From assembly GCA_964636895.1 (NCBI GenBank), contig CAZWUW010000012.1, forward strand, positions 1 through 44,651: a stretch of 44,651 bases of DNA, in the 5' to 3' direction. This DNA is from CAZWUW01 sp964636895. GTDB lineage: Bacteria; Bacillota; Thermincolia; Thermincolales; CAZWUW01. Of the stretch, positions 14,601 to 22,012 are shown in pieces (position 1 is the first letter of the stretch; each line of letters begins with the position of its first letter). A model generated the notes under the pieces. That model was not told the origin of the DNA. It ran no database searches and saw only the letters and a program-made list of their open reading frames with translations. The position numbers and the translations under genes are program-made.

Positions 14601-16768
14601 CCGTCCGGTGCCGGCGTTGACCAGCTGGCCAGCAGGCCGTTGTTTACCGGCGTAGTGGACGAATTAATAAGATTCCAGGCCGTAATCTTCTCCTTGGTTT
14701 TACCATAGCCGTAGTAAACGGACCAGGCCACCGTCCCTCCCGACCTCACGGTATAAGCGGAACCCCTGATGGGCGTGGTGTTACCAATGGTGGGAATTAT
14801 GTTACCCGTTATATCCGGAGAAGTAATATCCGCAAATGGTCCCTGGCTAAAGGTGGTAAAATTCCGAGAGAGGGACTCCACCGTGTTGCCGGCCGCATCA
14901 ATAGATTTGACTTTATATTCATATGTTGTATTAGGACTGAGATTGGTTAATCTATATCCGTGGTTCAACACTCTGGCGCTGTCTGCAACATTGAACCATA
15001 TTCCGGCAGGGCTTATTCTGTATACTACTTCCGTAGTAGAAGGCTCATTTGTTTGCCAGTTTATCATAGCATAATTGTCCATGGGGGTATGGGACGGACC
15101 CTGGGTAATAGCCGGAGCGGTATTGTCCACATACAGACTGATAAAATCCGTGGTGCCGGTAGCTACCCGCAGCCTTACCGTATATGAACCGTCCGGCACA
15201 CTGCCCGAATTCCAGGTTCCCAGAGTGGCATTTGATACCCCGGCCGCGCCGGAGGCAAACTGAGTCCACGGCCCTGTTGTATTATTATAGCCGCTGGTAT
15301 AATCAAGGGTATAAGAGGTAGACGTAGTTCCCGTAAAGGTAACATTAGACCGTATGGTTGCTCCGGTGAGCGGCGATTTGATGGCGGCTGTCCCGGAGGA
15401 AATAATGGAATTCACAGAATCGTGCGGAAAAGGGGCGGTGCCGTAGACCCGGGATAGTTTATCCCAATCATGAATTATTACCGCATTGGCGTCAGCCAGC
15501 CTGGCCCCGGCGGTTTTGCCAATAGGCACGCCAACCCCGTACCGGTACGCCACAATCAGGTTTTTTGCGGCATTTATTTCCATATCAAAATTAAGCATAG
15601 CCACACCACTTACAAATGAAGCGCTGCCCAACTGGGTATCGGCCCCGTCCAGAACCCCGACGCTCCCCTGGTCTTCATATACAATAGCTGTGACATTGCT
15701 TTGTTCAGCTGTGGTCATAGTCCCTGTATAAGTCACCCTCATGCCTTTAATGGCCAACGGTGTAACAGTATTGAATTCCGGACTTAACCGCACCGCCAGC
15801 ATGCCGGCCAGTTCCCCGCCGGAAGCGGTGGTGTTGGCAATATTGGTAGCAGTGGTATTTATCCTTCTTTCCCCGACCCATCTAACCAGATTATAAAGGT
15901 ACTGCTGACGCCACTCCGGGTTGCCTGCGGGATTAACGATACCGTTGCTGGCATTGACATACCAGGAAAAGGGCAGAAAAATCTGCCTGTTCCCCAAGGA
16001 ATTGGCCCAGATATTAAGGGTGGAAAAATAATTGCCATTGGTAAACCTGGCTTGAGCGATGGTCTGAGCGCCTACTGTGAGGTTGGGCGCAATATAGTCC
16101 TGGAAATTAGTCTGGTTATTGACAGTAACCTCGGGTACCCCGGTGAGGTTATATACATAAGTAAATACAGGATGGGTGGCATCACTGATCCTAAGCCTGT
16201 CCATTCGCCCGTAGTTATCAGCCGAACTGGATGTGCTGATTTTCAGCACATCCAGCTGATCGGTGGATGTGCCCACCCGCAGGATGTCAGACATGACATC
16301 CTCACCTTCTATGAGCAGCCTGGCTTTATTCCCGGAACCGGTAATATTCAGATATTCCTTTAGGAAATTCAGGTCATTGACGTTTAGTCCCTGCCTGCTA
16401 TTGGCGGTGTTCCGGTAACCCACACCCTGGGTAAAAATGACCACGTCAAACTGATTGGCATAAGCCACCGTCGGAGGGTTGCCGCCATTGGCGGTCTCTA
16501 TCCAGGTGGTCACATCAAACCCATAATTAGTCAGGGTAGACGCCATAGCGCCGGCGGAAGTAAGTCCGGAATTATTGCCGAAAGCAGTAGAATAAGTGTC
16601 ATTGTTAGAAATAATCAACACCTTCGACCTTTGAATAGCCGCCTTAACGTCTTTAACCTGGAAATAATACACTGACCCGGCCAGCGCAACAACGGTCAGG
16701 CAGATAATAAGCACTGTCTTAATCATCCGTTTTGATATCTTTTTCGTTACGCCTAATACGTCAATCAC
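11612..16768 (-). CDS. Giant 15-heme c-type cytochrome with fibronectin type III domains, module B
   Basis: 1718 residues from GTG at 16768, which has AAAGGAGG six bases upstream; the open frame to 16840 has no support and overlaps the previous gene. The N-terminal signal/anchor is MIKTVLIICLTVVALAGSVY. Residues about 35-290 look like a Rossmann-type class I amidotransferase-like fold, followed by a beta domain of about 130 residues. Both domains are also found in the cytochrome at 17782-21015. Several fibronectin type III/Ig-like domains follow up to about 950. From residue about 961 come 15 CXXCH motifs (CSKCH, CYTCH, CASCH, CYVCH, CAPCH, CYKCH, CVNCH, CLRCH, CNDCH, CGNCH, CWDCH, CLKCH, CTDCH, CFRCH, CGSCH). 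The last residues are CAGWCRDH, with a CX3C also present at the end of the module A paralogue (31953-38006). Probable extracellular electron carrier. Confidence 0.93.
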   Translation of the reverse strand: MIDVLGVTKKISKRMIKTVLIICLTVVALAGSVYYFQVKDVKAAIQRSKVLIISNNDTYSTAFGNNSGLTSAGAMASTLTNYGFDVTTWIETANGGNPPTVAYANQFDVVIFTQGVGYRNTANSRQGLNVNDLNFLKEYLNITGSGNKARLLIEGEDVMSDILRVGTSTDQLDVLKISTSSSADNYGRMDRLRISDATHPVFTYVYNLTGVPEVTVNNQTNFQDYIAPNLTVGAQTIAQARFTNGNYFSTLNIWANSLGNRQIFLPFSWYVNASNGIVNPAGNPEWRQQYLYNLVRWVGERRINTTATNIANTTASGGELAGMLAVRLSPEFNTVTPLAIKGMRVTYTGTMTTAEQSNVTAIVYEDQGSVGVLDGADTQLGSASFVSGVAMLNFDMEINAAKNLIVAYRYGVGVPIGKTAGARLADANAVIIHDWDKLSRVYGTAPFPHDSVNSIISSGTAAIKSPLTGATIRSNVTFTGTTSTSYTLDYTSGYNNTTGPWTQFASGAAGVSNATLGTWNSGSVPDGSYTVRLRVATGTTDFISLYVDNTAPAITQGPSHTPMDNYAMINWQTNEPSTTEVVYRISPAGIWFNVADSARVLNHGYRLTNLSPNTTYEYKVKSIDAAGNTVESLSRNFTTFSQGPFADITSPDITGNIIPTIGNTTPIRGSAYTVRSGGTVAWSVYYGYGKTKEKITAWNLINSSTTPVNNGLLASWSTPAPDGAYVLRLRVVDPGLTGPTSFMEEYVQVNVDNSKPEVTKIGVRNITNVSAAVYWETSKFTVDQVVYGIYPGVYPYVIEDKDKDKMAFLYDLSPNKTYYYKVRATDVTHRTAESPEQTFATTNITTDLTPPDVSSVKLTAAARTDTMVDLKWNAAADNIGVAGYKIFSSLDGVTYTLRGAVPGTLLNFTDLGLSANTTYWYYLKAFDTAGNESVPTTAIQKTTTTDALHINPHGAYSKLTVMCSKCHVTHRGKKEFLFNQTQEAKMCYTCHDAAGTGSKYATEAEYKPDHQSRHPLPMESTSKECASCHNPHLNPAIYPRLLSAETVSGKVYTSGNAFCYVCHGSGGPERVLDNTAGEHDIFELSIHNSVYLDPVSGTGIRCAPCHYNHASFDVRLTKAPEEENCYKCHGATSYQYNIPDIQVDLTKVSSHNVKGSPADGNVECVNCHNPHYVRGGLLNTSDPYNTNIIWTDDRTTFCLRCHDADEPPQKQVNRTVNVPYSVFFPSISLTTTYSVYGWDKTPYLPSAHYSNTPTKVQCNDCHTAHGSNSKRLLGRPEDQLGDDNQGQCGNCHSTGGRNALYPKAANIYGTMGSGAASFHPTYSIYALDIHDDFEEIIDRARHAECWDCHESHTVKVNRQTNSDVERMLGTLGAPYNSNYRTIVKDQVYRLGNISGVWVDSWPATVAGYDSTSASTLFRRVILNANDNQLDNDYEWQLCLKCHSKYAYTPVSNKAPFDNPSSNSYGAFKQTDVARELNPSANYAGHSVIPRSDGTFRPMPMFRNASLQWKYYGKYAGVDDNGRPWGGDSVVKCTDCHASPGGVRGPHGSTNQFLLVAPWDPDTTGTAPPGDANHLCFRCHDYEFYTGFNRSTGLQVQINNDNNFRTQFAETDTGRNLHTEGDHSGGNEVLTDGTIVGPVSCGSCHGAVPHGWLRSDGSTYNGGADNNNSQNRGLAITVFEDGPPYNDGVINNVLGSVIPTTVGPARWTKASCAGWCRDH

Positions 16769-16781
16769 TGCCAGCCCTCCT

Positions 16782-17660
16782 TTAAGGATTAAGGACGGAT
16801 ATTTGCCCTGCTTCCCTGTTGCCAACATACAGGTAACCATCCGGACCTATTGCCAGTCCGTGGGGATAGCTTAGTCCGATGTCTGGACTCCGGGCGATTA
16901 TTTTTCCTTTTTCGTCCACCGCAAATACCTTGTCTAACACAGCTTCGGCTATATAAATCGTCCCTGATTCCGGTTCATAGGCCAAACCCCGGGGGGCGAC
17001 CATAATATGACCTGCTTTCTCTTGGTAAGTAACCTGCTGCAAAAATTTACCGTCCAGGTTAAAAAACTGGACTCTTAAGTTCCCTGAATCCATTACGATC
17101 AGGCGCCTGCCCGGTTCATCCACAGCCAGGCCGTTAACGTGCCGCAATTGGCCTTCTTCGTAGCCGGGTCCGCCAAAAATCAACCGCAGTTTTCCACCGG
17201 TGTCAAAGACGGCGATTTTTTGCTGTTTGCCGTCTGAAACATAAATATTGCCTTTACCGTCGCTTGTCATGGCCAGAGGGTAAATAGCGGCCAGGTTAAG
17301 CCGGTCATCCTGACGAGGCAGGACATCCAGCAGTTTGCCTTTATTGTTATAGACCAGGATTTTTCCCGTACCGTAACTGCCGACAAAAACTCTATCATCA
17401 TGCACGGCCACACTGGTGGGATTTTTAATTTTCTCAGGCGACCGGTCGGCCTTGCCGCCGAGCGCAAAGCGCAACCGGCCATTTGGTGTAAAGACCAGCA
17501 CTCGATCACTGCGGCCGTCAGCAACATAAATATTGCCGGCTTTATCCAAAGCAATCCCCTTGGCGTTATTAAACCTGAATTCCCCGTAACTTTGGATTGT
17601 TTTAACCTGGTCCAGCCGACCACTCGGCACCTGCTTTTCCCCGACAAAAAACCAGATCAT
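16782..17660 (-). CDS. NHL-repeat beta-propeller protein; N-terminal anchor interrupted by an in-frame TAG
   Basis: 292 residues from the first ATG after the stop (17660), but that ATG has no SD and would leave only MIWFFVG of the membrane anchor. Six NHL repeats are complete (for example AKGIALDKAGNIYVADGRSD, YPLAMTSDGKGNIYVSDGKQ and YPHGLAIGPDGYLYVGNRE), which makes a six-bladed propeller on the outer face of the membrane. All four other NHL proteins here have an intact N-terminal helix. In this gene the frame upstream of 17660 continues that helix but contains TAG at 17679-17681; see the separate entry. It lies 13 bases before the 15-heme gene. It may be a functional gene with recoding or an alternative start, or a decaying one. 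Confidence 0.75.
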   Translation of the reverse strand: MIWFFVGEKQVPSGRLDQVKTIQSYGEFRFNNAKGIALDKAGNIYVADGRSDRVLVFTPNGRLRFALGGKADRSPEKIKNPTSVAVHDDRVFVGSYGTGKILVYNNKGKLLDVLPRQDDRLNLAAIYPLAMTSDGKGNIYVSDGKQQKIAVFDTGGKLRLIFGGPGYEEGQLRHVNGLAVDEPGRRLIVMDSGNLRVQFFNLDGKFLQQVTYQEKAGHIMVAPRGLAYEPESGTIYIAEAVLDKVFAVDEKGKIIARSPDIGLSYPHGLAIGPDGYLYVGNREAGQISVLNP

Positions 17661-17765
17661 AACCGTACTGAAGGCGAACTAGACGGCCAACAGGGCGGCT
17701 ACCTGCCAATATAACGCATCTGCAGCGTTTTTATTATTTTTTATGGCAGTCCTGGCAAATCCCAT
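17661..17765 (-). other. Upstream in-frame extension of the NHL gene with amber stop at 17679-17681
   Basis: From the ATG at 17765, with AAGGAGGT ten bases upstream, 28 codons run in frame to a TAG (17679-17681). Six more codons lead to the ATG at 17660. The conceptual sequence around the stop is ALYWQVAALLAV, stop, FAFSTVMIWFFVG, a convincing single membrane helix split by the stop. TAG ends other genes in the window (the LuxE-like gene and the amidohydrolase gene), so it is a normal stop here. A one-base change from TGG or CAG would restore the frame. Confidence 0.75.
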
Positions 17766-17784
17766 CGTTGTCATACCTCCTTCA
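17734..17784 (-). other. In-frame continuation of the cytochrome after TGA, carrying a sixth CXXCH motif
   Basis: Reading past the TGA (17782-17784) in the same frame gives RRYDNDGICQDCHKK and then TAA at 17734-17736. The two hexaheme paralogues end LRLDNYGVCQSCHKK and LRQDNYAVCETCHKK, so this is clearly the lost or conditionally translated C-terminus of the cytochrome at 17782-21015. The stretch also contains AAGGAGGT, the probable SD of the following NHL gene, and overlaps that gene's start at 17765. Confidence 0.85.
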
Positions 17785-20700
17785 GCGGCTCGGTTCTCCA
17801 TTCTCCGTGATGGCAGGTGTGCCGTGAGCAAAATGACAGGTAATACAACCCACCTGGGCGCTGGAAGTCATCGGCGGTGATGCGGTCTGTGGAGTATAGG
17901 TGCCGTCATCGATAAATGATGCAGGGTAATCAGGTGCCTCCGCCAGCAACTTAAAATCCGATACAATCATAGCATCTGGGTTGCCGGTACCTGTGCGACG
18001 ATAGATTCTGTATTTATAGGCATTTTCTATCCGTTCCCACTCGATTTGGATCCTAGCGTTGGGTGTAGTGTTCTGCACCTGCAGGATCTTCCCGTATACA
18101 GATTCGCCCACGGCATTTGTCGTGGTAACAATGTAATTATATGTATTTGCCGGAAGCGTCCCGCCGGTAAGCACAGTGTAATTGGTAATATTAGCCCCCG
18201 CGGGAGCGCCCAAAGTCGGTAAAGTGGTGTACAGTCCGGGTGTGGGGAAGGATACTGCCCACCGCCCACCGGTTGTGCCGCCGGTTAAAGGCACGCCCGT
18301 CCGGTGCCGCCAGTTTTCTTCGCCGGTGTTGGTGGTCACGCTGTGATAAATCAGGTATTCGGGGTGGCAGGTGGCGCAGAACTGCTCCCACCCGTAAACA
18401 TAAGTCGTAACTTCGTATCCGGAAATGGTTTTCTGGCTGTAGGCCGGGCCGTAAACAAAGCCGCGCAGTGTTACCGGCTGATTATTTACCATGGTGCGGA
18501 TATTCCGGAAATTGCCGGAACCGTGAGGTTCATGACAGGAATTGCAATCGATATTCATTTTTTCTCCGGTTCCCCCGTAAACATAGTTAGCAAGGTCCGT
18601 AAAGTGGGTGGAGGTGCTGCCCAGGGCCAGGTCATAACCGCCGGCCGCCAGCGGCACAATCCGTTCGCCGTTAAAGTACTTGCCGGCTTTAACGTCATAC
18701 GCGCTGCCTGTCCCGTCGTGACACATGAAACAAAGTTCAAGAATAGTTGTTTGTTTGATCAGCCTGGTTCCTGATGACGTATGCGCGGAATGACAATAAC
18801 CACACAGGGTATTATTGGTCTGAAAATCGACGTGAGGATTCAGCACTGTGCCAAAGGTCCATACTTTTGTTGCCGCCAGAAAAGGGCTGGTGGCATAACT
18901 TTTGACACCGCCGGCCCCGCCCGGCACCGTAACCCGGAAGTTCCCCACAGTAGCAAGATTACTGACCGGTTTAAAAATAAGCTCAAACGTTGTGGGATTG
19001 TAGCTTACCGTGCCTGGTATCTGGGTATAAGAGCCGTCATTATGCTTTTGTTCAAGTTTGATCCAGGTACTGATACCGCCGGCGGTATCCAGCAGTTCGT
19101 CAAACTTAACTTTGATAGTAACATTTGTTTCCACATAATCCTGCCCGTCATCAGGATAGTGACTGGCAATTACCGGCGGGGTTGAATCCGTTGGGGTGAC
19201 CGGACCAAATGTGGCCGATAACGGAGACTCCAGGCCATACCTGTCCTCCGTATCTACTTTATAGTAATAGGTAATACCGTTCTTCAGTCCGGTATGGGTG
19301 TAACCGGTGGCGGGAATTGGGGTTTCATTTACCCTGGTAAATGGCCCGCCCGGATTGGTGGCCGCATACAGGTCATAACCTGCCAGGTCCGGCGTATTGC
19401 CGTTAAAAGGGTCATTGGGTTCGCCGGTAACCGCGTTCCAAGTCAGGTTTAACTTGTGCCCCGTGCCGGGGTTTGTTACATTTAACCCGGTTGGTGTTGC
19501 CGGCACCCGGTTGGGTATGGCCATTGCTTCAGCGGAGTAATTTGAGTGGTTGCCGGCGTTATCATAAGCGGTGATTTTATAGTAATAGCGGTTAAACTCT
19601 GTCAGACCGGTGTTATTGTAAATATTTGTGGCAACCGTGCCCATGAAGCTGTACGCGCCTTTACCGCCTGTAGTCTCAACTGCCCGGTAAACCCTGTAGG
19701 AGACAAAGTCAAACTCATTATTGGCCTTCCACCCCACCCGGATACTGTTACCGGTCAGCAGGTTGGTGGCGTAAACCTGCGTCGGCACAGCCGGCGGTGT
19801 GACATTATTGATTGTGGTGGCCACGGACTCGTTGCCGCCCGAAATCGAAAGCTTAATCCGACCGCCTTCAAAGGTGGTAAACTGAGTAACGTCAGCCAGC
19901 CTTAGCCTAACCGTCTTGGCTTCATCTGCCGGGCTGGCAATATCGTAGGTAACAGTATAGTATTTATCGGTGGTGTCGATTTTCAGGTTCAGGGCTTTAA
20001 AAGTCGCCTTGCCATTGGCGTCAAAAACTGCTTGAGCTAATGGAAGAGAGCCGACCAAATCCCCCGCCGCATTAGAGCTCCATAATTTTACTGCAGAAAC
20101 GCTGGAATGAACGGCATTACCTGTCTGGTATACCGCAAAACTGGTGATGGTATTGAAGTTACTGTTTTTACTGTTGGCATAGCTGGAGAATTTCAGTGTG
20201 GCCATCTTAACATTGGTTGTGCCCGGGTTAACATTGGCCGGGGCCCTGTTAGCAAGCTCCACTTCGGCGAAATCAGACACCCATTTTACGGCATTGCGTA
20301 TTAGGGGTTCCCTGGACCCGGCGGCCCACCCCCCCCAGTTAAAACCGATAAACACCAGCCGTTTACGGTTACTGCCCTCCCAAGCGGAAAGCAAATAGGT
20401 GGGCCGGTCTTCTTGGTTCCAGGAGGCCAGGTTACTACCGGCGGAAGTAAACGCCCTCACATTTGTGCCAAAACTTGCAGATGACACCAGATGAGTAACG
20501 GGATGAAAGGTATTATTAATTCTTATTGTCCCAGGGTTTCTGGTGTTAGTACTCCAGTCATTAAGTTTCAGGATGCTGCCGGTGATAATGGAGTCACTCA
20601 CATGACTGTTCAGCACATTGTTCCCTTCAATAATCAGATGCCCCACCCCGGAGTTCAGGTAACTATTCAAGGCGGTTCTTTCCGTGGCGTCAATCGGGGT

Positions 20701-21015
20701 TGCTATTGTCCCGGCAGAAAAAATGACGGCATCATAAGTATTAAGTACGGCTAACGAAGGCATCGTCGCTTGTCGCGTAATATTATAATTGGCTATGCCC
20801 AGTGCCGTCTCGATGGCAGCCGCGTTGCTGCCGGCACCGTTATCGTAAATAAATACATTCGGCTTATTGGTAACCGCCGCCTCGATAGGGCGCCAAAAGT
20901 AAAAAACACCATAAATGGCCATGGCCAGCACGACAAGAAGCGCGCCCAGCCTGGTTAACATTTTACGGTAGTTAAGTTTTCGCTTTTCCCGATTATCGGT
21001 GCTTATGGTACTCAT
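17782..21015 (-). CDS. Multiheme cytochrome with fibronectin type III domains; five hemes before an in-frame TGA (hexaheme family)
   Basis: 1077 residues from the ATG at 21015 (GGAGAG just upstream; an alternative ATG lies four codons earlier). Order: signal/anchor (LGALLVVLAMAIYGVFYFW), amidotransferase-like Rossmann domain (about 35-240), a beta domain shared with the 15-heme protein of module B, two fibronectin type III domains (about 390-585), an SbsA-like Ig domain (about 600-715), then hemes from residue about 737: CGYCH, CFMCH, CNSCH, CATCH, CITCH. The spacing follows the hexaheme paralogues at 22013-25816 and 38966-40258, except that about 100 residues with a fibronectin type III-like pattern are inserted between hemes four and five. 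The sixth motif lies beyond the TGA. The product is either a five-heme truncation or a hexaheme protein made by UGA read-through or recoding. Confidence 0.88.
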   Translation of the reverse strand: MSTISTDNREKRKLNYRKMLTRLGALLVVLAMAIYGVFYFWRPIEAAVTNKPNVFIYDNGAGSNAAAIETALGIANYNITRQATMPSLAVLNTYDAVIFSAGTIATPIDATERTALNSYLNSGVGHLIIEGNNVLNSHVSDSIITGSILKLNDWSTNTRNPGTIRINNTFHPVTHLVSSASFGTNVRAFTSAGSNLASWNQEDRPTYLLSAWEGSNRKRLVFIGFNWGGWAAGSREPLIRNAVKWVSDFAEVELANRAPANVNPGTTNVKMATLKFSSYANSKNSNFNTITSFAVYQTGNAVHSSVSAVKLWSSNAAGDLVGSLPLAQAVFDANGKATFKALNLKIDTTDKYYTVTYDIASPADEAKTVRLRLADVTQFTTFEGGRIKLSISGGNESVATTINNVTPPAVPTQVYATNLLTGNSIRVGWKANNEFDFVSYRVYRAVETTGGKGAYSFMGTVATNIYNNTGLTEFNRYYYKITAYDNAGNHSNYSAEAMAIPNRVPATPTGLNVTNPGTGHKLNLTWNAVTGEPNDPFNGNTPDLAGYDLYAATNPGGPFTRVNETPIPATGYTHTGLKNGITYYYKVDTEDRYGLESPLSATFGPVTPTDSTPPVIASHYPDDGQDYVETNVTIKVKFDELLDTAGGISTWIKLEQKHNDGSYTQIPGTVSYNPTTFELIFKPVSNLATVGNFRVTVPGGAGGVKSYATSPFLAATKVWTFGTVLNPHVDFQTNNTLCGYCHSAHTSSGTRLIKQTTILELCFMCHDGTGSAYDVKAGKYFNGERIVPLAAGGYDLALGSTSTHFTDLANYVYGGTGEKMNIDCNSCHEPHGSGNFRNIRTMVNNQPVTLRGFVYGPAYSQKTISGYEVTTYVYGWEQFCATCHPEYLIYHSVTTNTGEENWRHRTGVPLTGGTTGGRWAVSFPTPGLYTTLPTLGAPAGANITNYTVLTGGTLPANTYNYIVTTTNAVGESVYGKILQVQNTTPNARIQIEWERIENAYKYRIYRRTGTGNPDAMIVSDFKLLAEAPDYPASFIDDGTYTPQTASPPMTSSAQVGCITCHFAHGTPAITENGEPSR

Positions 21016-21041
21016 GGTACTCTCCATCCTTCAAAAAACGC

Positions 21042-21983
21042 TCACTTAATATTGTCAAAAACCAGTATACTGTCATCTCCCCGGTCGGTGATATACAGTT
21101 TGCCGGCCCGGTAAAAGGCGCCGTCAGGCAGAACAAAATTATGCCCTAAAGCTTCGTTTTGCCAGCCCTGACCGCTGCGCGAAATGAGATAAACCTTCCG
21201 GGACAGGCTGTCCACAACGGCAAATTTATGCTCGTTAATTATGGCTAAGCCCCTGGGCAGGCCGATATAGGGTACGCCATTGACGTTTCTTCTCAGTTCT
21301 TCTTTGAGCCTGCCGTTTTGGTCAAATATCTTAACGGATTTGCTGCCGGAATCGGTCAAAACAAGACTGCCGTCAGGCAGTAAAGACATCCCCATGACAT
21401 AACGCAGGGTTTCGCCCGGGTTGCCGGTGCCGCCAAAAGTAGTAATCAGATGGCCGTCTTTATTGAAAAGTTTAACTTTATGGTCACCGCGGTCAAATAT
21501 GTATACCCGGTCAGCCTGGTCAATAATCATGGCGCTGGGACCTTTTAAATCTGCTTTGTTATAGGGAAACCAGCGGATAAATCTGCCCTGGTCGGATAAA
21601 ACCTGAACCCGGTTATTATTGATTTCTGATACAAATACCTCGCCGCTACTGTTGACGGCAACCGCTACCGGATACCCAAGTTCTTCCCGGCCCGGGCCGT
21701 ATTTGCCAAACTGGTCAACAAGTTTCCAGCCTTGCGAAAAAATGCGAATCCGGTGATTGTCAGAATCAGCTACAAATATTCTGTCATTAGCGTCAACAAA
21801 CACACCTACAGGTGACTTAAAAGGGTCTTTGGGCAGCCCACGGGCAATCTTTTTAGCAATTATGTTTTTATCAGCCAGGCGTAAACCTGAAAGCAACCCA
21901 TCATCTCTTTGACCCCATAATTTATATAATCCAAAGGCTGCCGTTAAGATTACTAATACCAATAACAAGTGTTTTACTTTCAT
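21042..21983 (-). CDS. Membrane-anchored NHL-repeat beta-propeller protein
   Basis: 313 residues. ATG with GGGAGC eight bases upstream. An N-terminal helix (LLLVLVILTAAFGLYKLW) is followed by six NHL repeats, among them SPVGVFVDANDRIFVADSDN, YPVAVAVNSSGEVFVSEINN and LPDGAFYRAGKLYITDRGDD. No enzyme motif and no Cys are seen. NHL propellers bind proteins or other polymers; the family gives no single function. It lies 14 bases after the 1267-residue cytochrome and 26 bases before the TGA-containing cytochrome, so it is the propeller half of that couplet. Confidence 0.88.
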   Translation of the reverse strand: MKVKHLLLVLVILTAAFGLYKLWGQRDDGLLSGLRLADKNIIAKKIARGLPKDPFKSPVGVFVDANDRIFVADSDNHRIRIFSQGWKLVDQFGKYGPGREELGYPVAVAVNSSGEVFVSEINNNRVQVLSDQGRFIRWFPYNKADLKGPSAMIIDQADRVYIFDRGDHKVKLFNKDGHLITTFGGTGNPGETLRYVMGMSLLPDGSLVLTDSGSKSVKIFDQNGRLKEELRRNVNGVPYIGLPRGLAIINEHKFAVVDSLSRKVYLISRSGQGWQNEALGHNFVLPDGAFYRAGKLYITDRGDDSILVFDNIK

Positions 21984-22012
21984 ATACTTTTGCTCCCGGC
22001 ATTTTTTAAGCG

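Noticed and set aside
17679..17681. Pyrrolysine at the TAG
   Set aside because: A membrane helix is an unlikely place for it, no pyl gene is in the window, and TAG ends other genes here.
17734..17784. Selenocysteine at the TGA
   Set aside because: Not adopted as the call: no clear SECIS-like hairpin is visible downstream, and the paralogues have Met, not Cys, at the matching position. Kept only as one option in the finding.
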